A stretch of DNA of 38,153 nt from Desulfobacteraceae bacterium (GCA_024225635.1 JAAEMK010001395.1:1-38153); one strand, 5' to 3'. Shown: positions 25,722 to 34,363, counted from the first letter of the stretch. The notes: generated by a model not told the origin, from the letters alone. Numbers and translations are program-made.

Positions 25722-26739
25722 ACTTGGCATTCTCATGGATGACCGGTATTTTGATCATGCCGTTGAACCCCGGTCCCTGGAAAACCCCAAACGGCTCCGC
25801 CGGCTTTATCCCCTGATAAAAGAACGGTACAATGGCGCGTTCAGGAGCGTGGCCCCCCGGGAAGCTTCTTTTGATCAAATAGAGCAGGTCCATTCCAATT
25901 TCTATATCAACCAGGTAAGGGAGCATGCCATCAAGCCCGACCCGTTCTCCTACGATCGGGACACCTATCTCATGGACCGGTCCCTTGCCACTGCCCAGCT
26001 GGCCGCCGGAGGGTGTCTTGCCATGGCGGACCGGGTGATGGACGGCACCATTCGTAACGGGTTCGCGTTGATACGGCCCCCCGGCCACCATGCCGAGCCC
26101 GGCCGGGGAATGGGGTTCTGTGTCTTGAATAATGCCGCCATTACGGCGAAATATCTTCAAACCCGCTATCAGCTCAGCCGTATCCTGATCCTTGATTTTG
26201 ATATCCACCATGGCAACGGCACCCAGGATGTGTTCTATGATACGGACACGGTAATGTTCATCTCCGTCCATCAGAAAGGGTTGTTCCTGTCCAGCGGCAC
26301 CCCCGGCGAGATCGGTGAGGGTAAGGGCCGGGGGCATACCATCAATATCCCTGTCCACAGCCTGTTTGGTGATACCGAATACACCTATCTGTTCGGACAG
26401 CTTCTCAACAACGTGGTGGAACAATACATGCCCCAGATCATCCTGGTCTCGGCGGGGTATGACGGCCATGAAGACGACCCCATCAGCGCCACCCTGCTGA
26501 CCACCCACTGGTATCACACGGTTACCACCATGATAAAACAATGTGCCCGGGATATCTGTGACGGCAGGCTGCTCTATCTCCTTGAAGGAGGGTATAACCC
26601 GGAGTCACTGGAGGACGCCGTTCTTGCGACCATCGACAGCCTGCTTGCGCCGGAGCAGCCCCGGGTGGGCATCTTCCATTCCACTCGGGCCCAGGCCCTT
26701 CTCAACCATCACCCCCTCAATGAATTCTGGACACTGTAA
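25714..26739 (+). CDS. Histone deacetylase-family amidohydrolase (acetoin utilisation/acetylpolyamine type)
   Basis: 341 residues from the ATG at 25714, which overlaps the preceding stop. All catalytic features of the class I/II deacetylase fold are present: RPPGHHAEPGRGMGFCVLNN (His pair 125-126), zinc ligands D163 and H165 in DFDIHHGNGT, the third ligand D250 in SAGYDGHEDDP, and the catalytic tyrosine Y294 in LEGGYNPESL. The enzyme should remove acetyl groups from lysine or polyamines in the cytosol. With the overlapping GNAT gene it could form a reversible acetylation switch, and the YkgJ protein that follows 12 bases later may belong to the same operon. The open frame extends upstream within the GNAT gene but without a better start. 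Confidence 0.92.
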   Translation: MNKLGILMDDRYFDHAVEPRSLENPKRLRRLYPLIKERYNGAFRSVAPREASFDQIEQVHSNFYINQVREHAIKPDPFSYDRDTYLMDRSLATAQLAAGGCLAMADRVMDGTIRNGFALIRPPGHHAEPGRGMGFCVLNNAAITAKYLQTRYQLSRILILDFDIHHGNGTQDVFYDTDTVMFISVHQKGLFLSSGTPGEIGEGKGRGHTINIPVHSLFGDTEYTYLFGQLLNNVVEQYMPQIILVSAGYDGHEDDPISATLLTTHWYHTVTTMIKQCARDICDGRLLYLLEGGYNPESLEDAVLATIDSLLAPEQPRVGIFHSTRAQALLNHHPLNEFWTL

Positions 26740-26751
26740 AAGGAACCCATC

Positions 26752-27192
26752 ATGACAAAACCAGCCCCCGTTGACCACACTGCGCTCAAGTCCATTTTCC
26801 ATGAATGCAACCAGTGCGGCACCTGCTGCAAGCAATACCGGAAGATCACCCTCCATGAAGACGAGGTGGAATTCATTGAAAAAATGGGGGGACATGTGGG
26901 TGTTGATTTGAGTTTTGCGGAAATCCGGGAAAAGGGCCTGGAACAGGCACGGGCCGACGCAAAGAAAAACGGCAAGATTTTCATGATTCACCCGGATGAC
27001 AAAGGCTGTGTCTTCCTTCAGAAACGGGACGGCAAGTATTGTTGTAAAATATACCATTACCGTCCCAGGACCTGCAGGGGATTCAAGTGCAATCTTGCCG
27101 ACGGGACCTTTCTTTCGCTCTTTGGGCAGGATTCCATCCATCTCCTTGGGCAGAACGCCTACGGCCTGCCCCTGAAGAACGATAAGGACTGA
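26752..27192 (+). CDS. YkgJ-family cysteine cluster protein
   Basis: 146 residues with the family's N-terminal cluster C19-x2-C22-x2-C25-C26 (CNQCGTCC) and later cysteines in KGCVFL, KYCCKIYHYRPRTCRGFKCN. The family (also called the zinc/iron-chelating domain, PF03692) is thought to hold a metal or Fe-S cluster. Its role is not established; links to flagellar and protein modification have been proposed for relatives. It follows the deacetylase gene by 12 bases with an AAGGAACCC ribosome-binding region, so it is the last gene of that operon, and a hairpin terminator follows. A segment of this gene is repeated in broken form near 28812-28863. Confidence 0.88.
   Translation: MTKPAPVDHTALKSIFHECNQCGTCCKQYRKITLHEDEVEFIEKMGGHVGVDLSFAEIREKGLEQARADAKKNGKIFMIHPDDKGCVFLQKRDGKYCCKIYHYRPRTCRGFKCNLADGTFLSLFGQDSIHLLGQNAYGLPLKNDKD
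26925..26975. repeat. ykgJ segment that has a second, broken copy downstream
   Basis: This stretch of the intact gene (coding for REKGLEQARADAKKNGK) is matched over about 51 bases, with only a handful of differences, at 28812-28863, on the far side of the alcohol dehydrogenase gene and in the same orientation. Confidence 0.7.
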
Positions 27193-27276
27193 TGCCCGGC
27201 AACAGCTTGATTCACGGGATAACCATGGCTTGTCCCCTGAACCCGGGGGCGCCCGATATGGGGCGCGCCGGTGTCG

Positions 27277-27317
27277 CAGTATGTTTTTTTGTTCTACAGT
27301 ATCCAAAAAGACACCGC
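27277..27317. repeat. Left imperfect direct repeat flanking the alcohol dehydrogenase gene
   Basis: CAGTATG-T-rich-AGTATCCAAAAAG-(A/T)-ACCGC here recurs at 28764-28803; the core AGTATCCAAAAAG is identical (27298-27310 and 28784-28796). The two copies bracket the alcohol dehydrogenase gene in direct orientation. Confidence 0.6.
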
Positions 27318-27360
27318 TTTTTATACCGGGGGTAAACGGTGTGCAAACCGTCTGATACAA

Positions 27361-27398
27361 GGAGGGAGGAGTTATAAAACTCCTCTCTCTTTGTTTTA
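27361..27398 (+). terminator. Intrinsic terminator of the GNAT-deacetylase-ykgJ operon
   Basis: A 13-bp stem including G-T pairs (core GAGGAGTT / AACTCCTC, loop ATAA) is followed by TTTGTTTT on the plus strand. It lies about 170 bases after the ykgJ stop and faces the convergent alcohol dehydrogenase gene. Confidence 0.65.
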
Positions 27399-27435
27399 CG
27401 TATTCGTCTGCTATTATGCGAGATCCGTTCCGGAT

Positions 27436-28587
27436 TTAGAAATTAATCGCTGTTCCGTCATAGCAAGCCTGGAAGATCGCTTTGATTTCGTCAAACGTTG
27501 GTTTTCTTGGATTGAAAAGAGTACAAGGGTCCTTCAGTGCATTCTCTGTCAGCGTATCCAGTTTTGCTTCCCACTTTTTTTCATCAATACCGCACTCTTT
27601 CAGTGAACCTGCAACGCCTGCGGACGCACGCAGATTAGAGACTTCCTGTGCAAACTCTTCAGCCGTTGAGTTACCGGACAAAGCTGCCAGGTCCTCATAC
27701 TTGTCAGTCACCTTGGAATTGAAGCGAATGACGTTTGGCATCAGAATCGCATTACCACAACCGTGTGCTACTCCGAAAGTTCCGCCGATCTGATGGGACA
27801 TGGAGTGAACAATTCCCAACCATACGTTGGTAAAGGCCATACCTGCCATACAGGAAGCGTCGTGCATTGCCTGACGTCCCTCTAAATTATTCGGCTCCTC
27901 AACAGCAGTCGTAAGGTTCTTGAAGATCAACTCAATGGAACCCTTGGCCAAAGAGTCGTTATAACGGTCAGCAATATTCGATACATAAGCCTCTACGCCA
28001 TGGCTCAAGGCGTCAAGTCCGGTATTGGCCGTAACGTGGGTAGGCATACTGGCACAAAGCTCACCATCGATAATGGCCACGTCAGGCGTTAATTCGTGGG
28101 AAACGATAGGGTATTTTGTCCCTTTTTCTCTATCTGTAATTACGGATAAACCTGTGATTTCGGTACCCGTTCCACTAGTTGAAGGGATTGCAACGAAAAT
28201 AGCCTTATTACGCAGTGGTTTAACAGCGAACGGAGCAGCCAGTTCTTCAAGCTTTGAATCCGGATACTCATAAAAAACCCACATCGCTTTGGCCGCATCA
28301 ATTGCTGAACATCCACCTAATCCGACAATGATATCGGGCTGTTCCCGGGTGAAGAACTCAACCCCTTTTAAAACTGTATCGATTGACGGATCTGCCTCTA
28401 CACCACCAAAAACAGCCGATTTAATATTCGCATCAGATAAGAATTTTTCAGTTTTTTCCAAAACTCCATTTTTCTTAACTGAGTTACCTCCGATCACAAT
28501 AACTGCTTTGCTGCCTTTCAACTCTTTCAGATTCTCAAGGCTTCCTAAGCCGTGGAAGATCTCTTTGGGGACGATAAACTTTGTCAT
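27436..28587 (-). CDS. Iron-containing (group III) alcohol dehydrogenase
   Basis: About 383 residues from ATG 28587, preferred over the ATG 21 bases upstream because AGGAGA lies about 9 bases before it and would be inside the longer reading. The NAD(P)-binding GLGGCSAIDAAKAMW, the PSTSGTGTEITGLSVI segment and the metal-ligand region (D/H residues in TANTGLDALSHGVEAY, IVHSMSHQIGG and VAHGCGNAILMP) are all present. The enzyme interconverts primary alcohols and aldehydes, or butanol-type substrates, using Fe or Zn. The DNA is visibly more AT-rich than its neighbours, codon choice and protein style recall Firmicutes homologues, and imperfect direct repeats flank it, so lateral acquisition is likely. 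It lies alone on the minus strand. Confidence 0.93.
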   Translation of the reverse strand: MTKFIVPKEIFHGLGSLENLKELKGSKAVIVIGGNSVKKNGVLEKTEKFLSDANIKSAVFGGVEADPSIDTVLKGVEFFTREQPDIIVGLGGCSAIDAAKAMWVFYEYPDSKLEELAAPFAVKPLRNKAIFVAIPSTSGTGTEITGLSVITDREKGTKYPIVSHELTPDVAIIDGELCASMPTHVTANTGLDALSHGVEAYVSNIADRYNDSLAKGSIELIFKNLTTAVEEPNNLEGRQAMHDASCMAGMAFTNVWLGIVHSMSHQIGGTFGVAHGCGNAILMPNVIRFNSKVTDKYEDLAALSGNSTAEEFAQEVSNLRASAGVAGSLKECGIDEKKWEAKLDTLTENALKDPCTLFNPRKPTFDEIKAIFQACYDGTAINF

Positions 28588-28763
28588 TTTTATATTTCTC
28601 CTGTTCATTATTATAAAAGGATACGTTGTAATTTTGTATTAACCGCCTGGGCTATTATTCCCGACCGGGGTCTGAAATCGTAAAGCCCTGAAGAAGCGCA
28701 TTTGATTGAGATGGGTTTTACACTATTGAAAAAGTACTGTAAAGTAGGCACTTTTCAGTGTTC

Positions 28764-28803
28764 CAGTATGGTTTTTGGTATAGAGTATCCAAAAAGTAAC
28801 CGC
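28764..28803. repeat. Right imperfect direct repeat flanking the alcohol dehydrogenase gene
   Basis: Partner of the repeat at 27277-27317, with the identical core AGTATCCAAAAAG. It runs directly into the broken ykgJ segment. Confidence 0.6.
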
Positions 28804-28811
28804 CTTCCACA

Positions 28812-28863
28812 TCGGGAAAAAGACCCTGGAACAGGCAAGGGCCGATGCAAAGAAAAACGGCAA
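28812..28863 (+). pseudogene. Broken duplicate of a ykgJ segment
   Basis: About 51 bases closely match 26925-26975 of the intact ykgJ gene and still read as EKDPGTGKGR/TLEQARADAKKNG depending on frame. No start, cysteine cluster or remainder of the gene is present. It is a scar of duplication or of an excision event around the alcohol dehydrogenase gene. Confidence 0.65.
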
Positions 28864-29188
28864 TACCCGGGATACCATCTCGCCAATTCGTTTGTTCATC
28901 GTTTCAATCTCCTGGCTTTGGATCGAATGGGCTGGATTGAACGTTCAACCGGAGTGTCATCAACCAGGCTTGAAAACTCTGTATGAACTTGCTATGGTTA
29001 ATTATCGATTTAATCGGTTTAAAGCAAAATGTGACATAAACAGCGGAATATCCTCTTATTCATACGCCTGGGTTGTTGAGGTCGTAATTGCTTGATATTG
29101 TTGGCCTGTTTGCTCAATTTTTATATTCGAACGTATTGTTGTTCCGCCCGAATTCACAATCCTGTAATTTGTCGAAAAGGAACATTTT

Positions 29189-31795
29189 ATGCGCATCAGA
29201 ACGAAATTGATGATATTGGTATCCGGTATTGTCCTTGCCATGGGTACTGTTTCAATGATGATTTCCATTAATGCCACAATTCGCCAGGCGAAAGCCGAAT
29301 TAAAATCTACTGAAGATGCATTGCTGGCCCATAGAAAAGAGATGCTCAAGGCGATTCTCGGCAATGCGTATACCGTAATTGAAACCGCCTACAGGGAAGC
29401 AAACGATCTTGAAAAACTGACTGAATCGATACAGGGGCAGTTAAAAAATGTCGTGGGACTTGCCTTTGGGGCCCTTAACGAGATTTATGAAAAAGCGGAC
29501 ATAACGGATGAAGAGAAAAGAAAACTGGCAATTGATGTTATTTCCGAGCTCAGGTTTGATAAAACCAATTATTTTTGGATTGCAGGGCTTGATTTGACGA
29601 TGATTGCCAATCCCCGTTACCCTGGATGGATAGGGAAGGATATTTCAGGGTTAAAGGATGTCAATGGTAAACCGGTATTTCCAAATCTGTTGGAAGTCGG
29701 AAAAAAAGATAAAGAAGCGTTTTTCAATTATATGTGGATGAAACCTGATACAAAAAAGGAAAGTCCCCGTATCGGGTATGCAAAAGTGTTTTCACCCTGG
29801 GAGTGGGCCGTTGGCGCCGCCATTCCCATGGAGCTGGCGGAAAAGGGGCTTCGCAAGAGATCGATAAACACCATTAAAAGCCTGCGTTATGGAGAGGGTA
29901 ACAAAGAGTATTTCTGGATTCATGATATGGATACGAAAATGGTGATGCATCCGATTGATCCCGATCTGGAAGGAACGGATTTAAGAGGGATAAAAGATCC
30001 CGACGGAAAGGCTCTGTTCTCTGAAATGGTAAAAGTCTGTAAAGATGCCGGAGAAGGGTATGTAGAATATATTTGGCAGAAACCCGGTGAAAAAGAGCCC
30101 GTCCAAAAAATATCCTATGTCAAATTGTACAAGCCCCTGGGATGGATTGTGGGAACAGGAGTCTATGTCGACGATATTCAAAAGAGTATTGCCGCAAAAG
30201 AAGCACAGCTGAAGGAGCAGGTAACCTCAAGTGTTCTGATGCAATTGGGTCTGATCCTTGTTGTTATTGCCGTATTCATCGTCATCACTCTTGTTGTTGC
30301 GAGAAAAATTTCTCTTCCTTTAATAAATACCAGCCTGATGCTCAAGGATATAGCAGAGGGGGAGGGGGATCTTACCAAACGGCTTGATGTGATTTCCAGG
30401 GATGAGGTCGGTAGCCTGTCAAAATGGTTTAACGCTTTTATTGAACGACTTCATAATATTATTGTGGACATTGGCGGAAATGCGGAGATGGTTACGGCAG
30501 CATCAGGAGAACTGCTCACGATTTCAGAACAGATGTCTGACGGCGCTGATGAATTATCGGGGAAAGCAAATTCCGTGGCCGTAGCCGCGGAAGAAATGAG
30601 TACAAATATGAATTCCGTGGCGGCCGCAAGCGAACAGGCCTCCACCAATATCGGCATGGTCACGGAATCTGCAAGTCAAATGCAGAGCACACTGGGTGAA
30701 GTCGCTGCAAATTGTCAGAAAGCAAGGGATATATCAAGCGAAGCTGAGGCGCAAGTCGATGAGGCGTCTACCCGGGTCGGCCTTTTAGGCGATGCCGCCA
30801 AGGATATCTCAAAGGTTACGGATGTAATCACGGATATTGCGGAACAGACGAATCTTTTGGCTCTCAACGCGACCATCGAAGCGGCAAGAGCCGGAGAGGC
30901 AGGCAAAGGTTTTGCTGTTGTCGCGGGAGAAATTAAAAGTCTTGCGGCTCAGACGGCTCAAGCAACGAAGGATATTAAAGGAAAAATTGATGGGATACAA
31001 AATTCCACTGAAGACACGGTGGAAGATGTTAAAAAAATATCCGGTGTAATTTCTGATGTTAATGACATTGTGACTACAATTGCCGCAGCGGTGGAAGAAC
31101 AATCGGCGATTGCAACCGAAGTCGCCGAAAATATTGAGCAAGCGTCAACCGGAATCGATGATGTAAATGAGAATGTCGCACAGAGTTCCCAGGTATCCTC
31201 GGAAATCGCGCAGGATATATCCGGTGTTAATTCAGTAGCGACAGAGATGCTCAACAAAAGCGCACGAATGAAGCAGAGTGCCCGGGAACTGTCGGATCTG
31301 GCGTCGACATTAAGGGATATGATCAGTATCTTTAAAGTTTCGATGAAGGAATCCCAAAACGACACTGGTTTGAAGATATCTGAAAATAGCATACCCGATC
31401 TGATGCCCTGGGAGCCCCGGTTCAAGCTTGGAATTGATGAAATCGACGAGCAGCATAAGAAGCTTGTATTGCTGGTTAACCAACTCCACAAAGCCATGAA
31501 ACTGAGAAAAGGCCGACAAAAATCCGAAGATATTTTAAAGGCGCTGGCTGATTATACCGTGGTCCATTTTGGGTTTGAAGAGGAATTGTTCGAAAAATAT
31601 AATTACCCTGAAAAGGCAAAACATACGGAGATTCATAAAGGCCTTGTAGCTCAGGTCACGGATTTTAAAACCCAGTTTCAGGACGGTAACGCTGCTTTAA
31701 CAATAGACCTGATGGAGTTTTTAACCAACTGGTTAAAGGAACATATCATGCAAACGGATAAAAAGTATGTTCCGTTTCTAAAAGATAAATTATAA
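29189..31795 (+). CDS. Methyl-accepting chemotaxis protein with double Cache sensor and C-terminal hemerythrin domain (DcrH-like)
   Basis: 868 residues. TM1 (about 7-27) and TM2 (about 351-371) enclose two Cache-type modules: about 100-220 ([26 protein letters not shown]) and about 225-345 ([17 protein letters not shown]). HAMP follows (about 372-425), then the signalling hairpin with tip [18 protein letters not shown] near 550. The last 130 residues are a bacteriohemerythrin with a complete di-iron site: H756, H793, E797, H812, H816, H852 and D857. Such domains bind O2 reversibly, and DcrH of Desulfovibrio is the known precedent for oxygen taxis in a sulfate reducer. The periplasmic part probably senses a small organic ligand, so the protein likely integrates two signals. 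AAGGA lies 7 bases before the ATG. Confidence 0.95.
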   Translation: MRIRTKLMILVSGIVLAMGTVSMMISINATIRQAKAELKSTEDALLAHRKEMLKAILGNAYTVIETAYREANDLEKLTESIQGQLKNVVGLAFGALNEIYEKADITDEEKRKLAIDVISELRFDKTNYFWIAGLDLTMIANPRYPGWIGKDISGLKDVNGKPVFPNLLEVGKKDKEAFFNYMWMKPDTKKESPRIGYAKVFSPWEWAVGAAIPMELAEKGLRKRSINTIKSLRYGEGNKEYFWIHDMDTKMVMHPIDPDLEGTDLRGIKDPDGKALFSEMVKVCKDAGEGYVEYIWQKPGEKEPVQKISYVKLYKPLGWIVGTGVYVDDIQKSIAAKEAQLKEQVTSSVLMQLGLILVVIAVFIVITLVVARKISLPLINTSLMLKDIAEGEGDLTKRLDVISRDEVGSLSKWFNAFIERLHNIIVDIGGNAEMVTAASGELLTISEQMSDGADELSGKANSVAVAAEEMSTNMNSVAAASEQASTNIGMVTESASQMQSTLGEVAANCQKARDISSEAEAQVDEASTRVGLLGDAAKDISKVTDVITDIAEQTNLLALNATIEAARAGEAGKGFAVVAGEIKSLAAQTAQATKDIKGKIDGIQNSTEDTVEDVKKISGVISDVNDIVTTIAAAVEEQSAIATEVAENIEQASTGIDDVNENVAQSSQVSSEIAQDISGVNSVATEMLNKSARMKQSARELSDLASTLRDMISIFKVSMKESQNDTGLKISENSIPDLMPWEPRFKLGIDEIDEQHKKLVLLVNQLHKAMKLRKGRQKSEDILKALADYTVVHFGFEEELFEKYNYPEKAKHTEIHKGLVAQVTDFKTQFQDGNAALTIDLMEFLTNWLKEHIMQTDKKYVPFLKDKL

Positions 31796-31849
31796 AGACG
31801 CTGTCTGTTCCGATGATTTTATCCGTCAACGAAAACACCCTTTTTCAAA

Positions 31850-31886
31850 AAATAAAAAAAGGCTGCCGGGTTTATACCCGGCAGCC
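31850..31886 (-). terminator. Strong intrinsic terminator of the DUF3786-like gene
   Basis: Read on the minus strand: GGCTGCCGGGT-ATAA-ACCCGGCAGCC, an 11-bp perfect stem, followed by TTTTTTTATTTTT. It lies about 28 bases after the stop of the minus-strand gene and also faces the end of the chemoreceptor gene. Confidence 0.85.
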
Positions 31887-31913
31887 CATGTGAAGGACAA
31901 GCTCTGGCCTTTT

Positions 31914-32528
31914 TTAAATGGAGAGTTGTTTCAATCGCTGGGTGAAAGCTATACCTGTCATAATCAGCGATTCAGGATCAAGATAGTGCTCGGCCTGCCT
32001 TTGAAATAACACTGAACAGGTGGCGGGAAATTCATCATCGTGGTCATTAAAAAGCAGCAGCAATCCTATTTGCGGTAATGCCGTAAATTCCATGGTAAAA
32101 TCATAGGATGAGCCCATGTCAAAGGGTTTGCCGCCTAATTTTCGACCTGCACCCGATAATGCGTCAAGCCCGCCTGAAAATTGTTTGACAATGGGTTTCT
32201 CCGCATCGCTGGTAAAAACGTTAAGGTTCGTAAATTGGGAAAGCCTATGAAAATCTTTGAGGGCGGCCCACTCCCTGTTCACAACGGGAGCGTCGGGGCA
32301 TAGCAACAGGTATTGGGAGAGTATCACGCAAACCGCGTAATTGGGTCGGTTACCGGACTTATCTGCAATCCCTTTATCGGAAACAATATAATCCTCACCT
32401 AAAAAAGGAATAATGGCTTCCCGGCCCCGCAATTGTATTCCAAGTGTGTCTTTTATGGATGAAAAATCAAGCCCGGCGATTTGACGGCAATAGTCTTCAT
32501 AATGGGTGTCAAAAATAGTTGCGTCCAT
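31914..32528 (-). CDS. DUF3786-like protein
   Basis: 204 residues, soluble, without signal peptide or membrane segment. The layout fits DUF3786 proteins of anaerobes: an N-terminal YCRQIAGLDF segment, GREAIIPFLGEDYIVS, an ILSQYLLLCPDAPVVNREWAALKDF block, the FSGGLDALSGAGRKLGG segment, and an FNDHDDEFPATCSVLFQRQAEHYLDPESL stretch. The function of the family is not established. Genomic company in other species often includes metal or corrinoid enzymes, but nothing here supports that. It appears monocistronic, with a clear terminator after it and a GGAGGG ribosome-binding site (AAAGGAGGGAAATACAAAATG) before the start. Confidence 0.65.
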   Translation of the reverse strand: MDATIFDTHYEDYCRQIAGLDFSSIKDTLGIQLRGREAIIPFLGEDYIVSDKGIADKSGNRPNYAVCVILSQYLLLCPDAPVVNREWAALKDFHRLSQFTNLNVFTSDAEKPIVKQFSGGLDALSGAGRKLGGKPFDMGSSYDFTMEFTALPQIGLLLLFNDHDDEFPATCSVLFQRQAEHYLDPESLIMTGIAFTQRLKQLSI

Positions 32529-32635
32529 TTTGTATTTCCCTCCTTTTGTTTTAAATCTTTTTATCAGTTTGAAAACAGGTTTTCATCACCCATATGGGGG
32601 GTTTTTGTTATTCTATCTTAGATAACCTCCAATTG

Positions 32636-32664
32636 TTGACAATTACGAATTCGCTTTGTATAGT
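32636..32664 (+). promoter_or_regulatory. Consensus-like sigma70 promoter of the TenA-like gene
   Basis: A perfect TTGACA (32636-32641), a 17-base spacer and TATAGT (32659-32664) form the best sigma70 promoter in the window. The leader to the ATG at 32732 is about 60 bases. It lacks the CTGAGA and other conserved elements of a thiamin-pyrophosphate riboswitch. Confidence 0.75.
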
Positions 32665-32731
32665 TATTCGCAATCAATCGCAGGTCCATGAAATCATTAC
32701 CCATTACATGCTACACGGAAGGAGACTGGAA

Positions 32732-33433
32732 ATGAAACGATTCAATTCCACGGCGATCCTGGTCGCGATGTTTGCGCTATTGACTTCATCCATTGTTTTC
32801 GCTCAATCGTTCCCTAAAAAGGCGGATAATCTGGTTCAAAAACATGCGGAGCTCTGGAAAAACGCCGTCAATCATCCATTTTTGGAAGAGGTTCAGGCGG
32901 GAAAGTTATCAATGGAGGCCTTTTCCACATGGCTGGCCCAGGATTATCTTTATGTACACAATCTTCTTTCGTTTCAGGGCATGATGCTGGTCCGGGCCCC
33001 CAGGGCCGATCATGGCCTCCTCATTGGCGGATTGGCCGCGATTGACAGCGAATTGGCCTGGTTTGAAGCGAACGCAAAGAAATTCAACATCGATCTTTCA
33101 CGACCGGAGCTGCCGACGTGCCGGGCCTATTCCGATTTCATGCTGGCGTTGTCGTATCAGCCGTATGTCGCGCAGATAACTACTTTATGGGCCTTGGAAA
33201 AAGCGTATTACGATTCGTGGAAAAATGCCCTTCCATGCGAGCCAAAGTTTAAGGAGTTCGTGGACCGGTGGACCAACGAGGGGTTCAAGGGATATGTGGA
33301 CGCACTGGAGGCCGCTGCGGACGCCGCGTTGAAAACCGCTACCCCGGAAGAGCGCGCCATCGCGGAAAAATATTTTGAATGGGTCGCTCGATATGAGCGA
33401 GACTTCTGGCAAATGGCGTACACCGGGAAATAA
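32732..33433 (+). CDS. Exported TenA/THI-4-family protein
   Basis: 233 residues from the ATG at 32732, after AAGGAGA; the longer frame upstream contains the promoter and is not coding. Residues 1-24 (MKRFNSTAILVAMFALLTSS IVFA) form a typical Sec signal peptide with cleavage before Gln25. The rest is an all-helical TenA domain: LAQDYLYVHNLLSFQ with D71 and Y74 at the positions of the TenA active-site Asp and Tyr, SELAWFEANAK, Y133, and the C-terminal RYERDFWQMAY with catalytic-type E222. The cysteine nucleophile of TenA_C enzymes is missing (the equivalent region reads VAQITTLWALEKAY), so it is closer to Cys-less TenA_E types. TenA proteins are normally cytosolic thiamin-salvage hydrolases, so a periplasmic form is unusual. 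No other thi genes are adjacent. Confidence 0.85.
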   Translation: MKRFNSTAILVAMFALLTSSIVFAQSFPKKADNLVQKHAELWKNAVNHPFLEEVQAGKLSMEAFSTWLAQDYLYVHNLLSFQGMMLVRAPRADHGLLIGGLAAIDSELAWFEANAKKFNIDLSRPELPTCRAYSDFMLALSYQPYVAQITTLWALEKAYYDSWKNALPCEPKFKEFVDRWTNEGFKGYVDALEAAADAALKTATPEERAIAEKYFEWVARYERDFWQMAYTGK

Positions 33434-33508
33434 GGCCGGGTATATTTATTCTGGCAGATAGTTCTTTTCCCATTCCGGAAATGGAGCGTCAAAATAGCCT
33501 TTTGCTTC

Positions 33509-33550
33509 AAATCCGGCCGTAAGAAGAACAGCCGGATTTGGAATTTTTTT
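33509..33550 (+). terminator. Intrinsic terminator of the TenA-like gene
   Basis: AAATCCGGC / GCCGGATTT, a 9-bp perfect stem with a 13-base loop, is followed by GGAA and seven T on the plus strand. It lies about 75 bases after the stop and just before the convergent glycosylase gene. Confidence 0.65.
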
Positions 33551-33565
33551 CAACGCTTTTGCCAA

Positions 33566-34273
33566 TTATGCAATTCCCAGTGCCGCAAGTTCCGCTTCGA
33601 TATGTTTTTCCCACCCCTGATTCGCCTTAGGATTGGCGGGGCTTGGATGGGTAATCTGTCCAACGGTGATATCGAGACCCGACAGGGCTGCCTTGGACCG
33701 GTCGGCCGCGAATTTTCCGATCCCCACCACAAGCCTGGGTGAAAAATATTCCACCGTCTGCCTCAGCGCCCTGTCACAGATTTCAAAGAGCGGCCTGCGT
33801 TCAGCCACAGGAAGGTTGTTGGGAGTCCGGTTGCGTCCGCTCTCTTCCATGAAAACCAGGGGGCAATAGTTGGCCACGAAGAATCGGTCAAAGAACAGTT
33901 CGGGTGTTTCAAACTTTTTCTTTGCCCATCCCCATAGGCGTTTCCCGCTGACCTCGCTCCGTTTGCAGTCGAATCCCTGGATGGGACGCTTGGGGTGCAT
34001 GATTTTCGGTTCCCCGACTTTCCCCTTGATGCCAAGCCACCCGGTAACAATTTCAATTTCACCAAACGGTATCCCATTCTGAGCCATACCGTAGGGGCCG
34101 GGATTCATCCCCACCATGACAACCTCCTTGGGGGTGGCGCCGTATTTTCTCAGGTAGTCCATGTGGGGGGCATAGGCATATTCCAGGGGGTTATATACGT
34201 GGGTTACCGGAGAGTTAAATTCCAGGGGATCGAGTTCATCCAGCAGTTGTTTGATTATTGATTCGAGTTTCAT
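33566..34273 (-). CDS. SMUG1-type uracil-DNA glycosylase
   Basis: 235 residues from ATG 34273. The open frame continues 29 codons further up without family similarity, so the shorter start is preferred although its ribosome-binding site is weak. Motif 1, GMNPGPYGMAQNGIPFGE (55-72), and the second active-site motif HPSPANP (209-215) are those of the SMUG branch of the uracil-DNA glycosylase superfamily. Also present are HPKRPIQGFDCKRSEVSGKRLWGWA, RFFVANYCPL and FMEESGRNRTP. It removes uracil and oxidised pyrimidines such as hydroxymethyluracil from DNA, starting base excision repair. It is complete and lies convergent to the TenA-like gene. Confidence 0.93.
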   Translation of the reverse strand: MKLESIIKQLLDELDPLEFNSPVTHVYNPLEYAYAPHMDYLRKYGATPKEVVMVGMNPGPYGMAQNGIPFGEIEIVTGWLGIKGKVGEPKIMHPKRPIQGFDCKRSEVSGKRLWGWAKKKFETPELFFDRFFVANYCPLVFMEESGRNRTPNNLPVAERRPLFEICDRALRQTVEYFSPRLVVGIGKFAADRSKAALSGLDITVGQITHPSPANPKANQGWEKHIEAELAALGIA

Positions 34274-34363
34274 ATGTTGTTGGTTCGCCTTTCTTAATGG
34301 TATCTTTAATACTGTCTGATACCATTTTTCAGGAATTTCGTCCAACAGGATAGATGGCATGGA

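Larger units (their letters stand above)
28609..29188. other. Gene-free, rearranged region
   Basis: About 580 bases with no intact gene. It contains the alcohol dehydrogenase promoter side (a TATAAT on the minus strand at 28610-28615), the right copy of the flanking repeat, and a broken ykgJ segment. From about 28870 to 29185 it is AT-rich sequence leading to the next gene, without a recognisable remnant. A good ribosome-binding site (AAAAGGA) lies just before 29189. Confidence 0.6.

Noticed and set aside
28870-29185. Transposase remnant next to the alcohol dehydrogenase gene
   Set aside because: Short frames exist, but none shows a recognisable transposase motif or terminal inverted repeat.
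32665-32731. TPP riboswitch in the leader of the TenA-like gene
   Set aside because: The leader is only about 60 bases and lacks the conserved CTGAGA and other thi-box elements.
32594-32731. Longer start of the TenA-like protein at 32594
   Set aside because: The extension would cover the sigma70 promoter and hide the signal peptide; AAGGAGA supports the start at 32732.
34274-34360. Longer start of the SMUG-type glycosylase at 34360
   Set aside because: The extra 29 residues do not resemble the family and would begin within a few bases of the upstream gene's stop.
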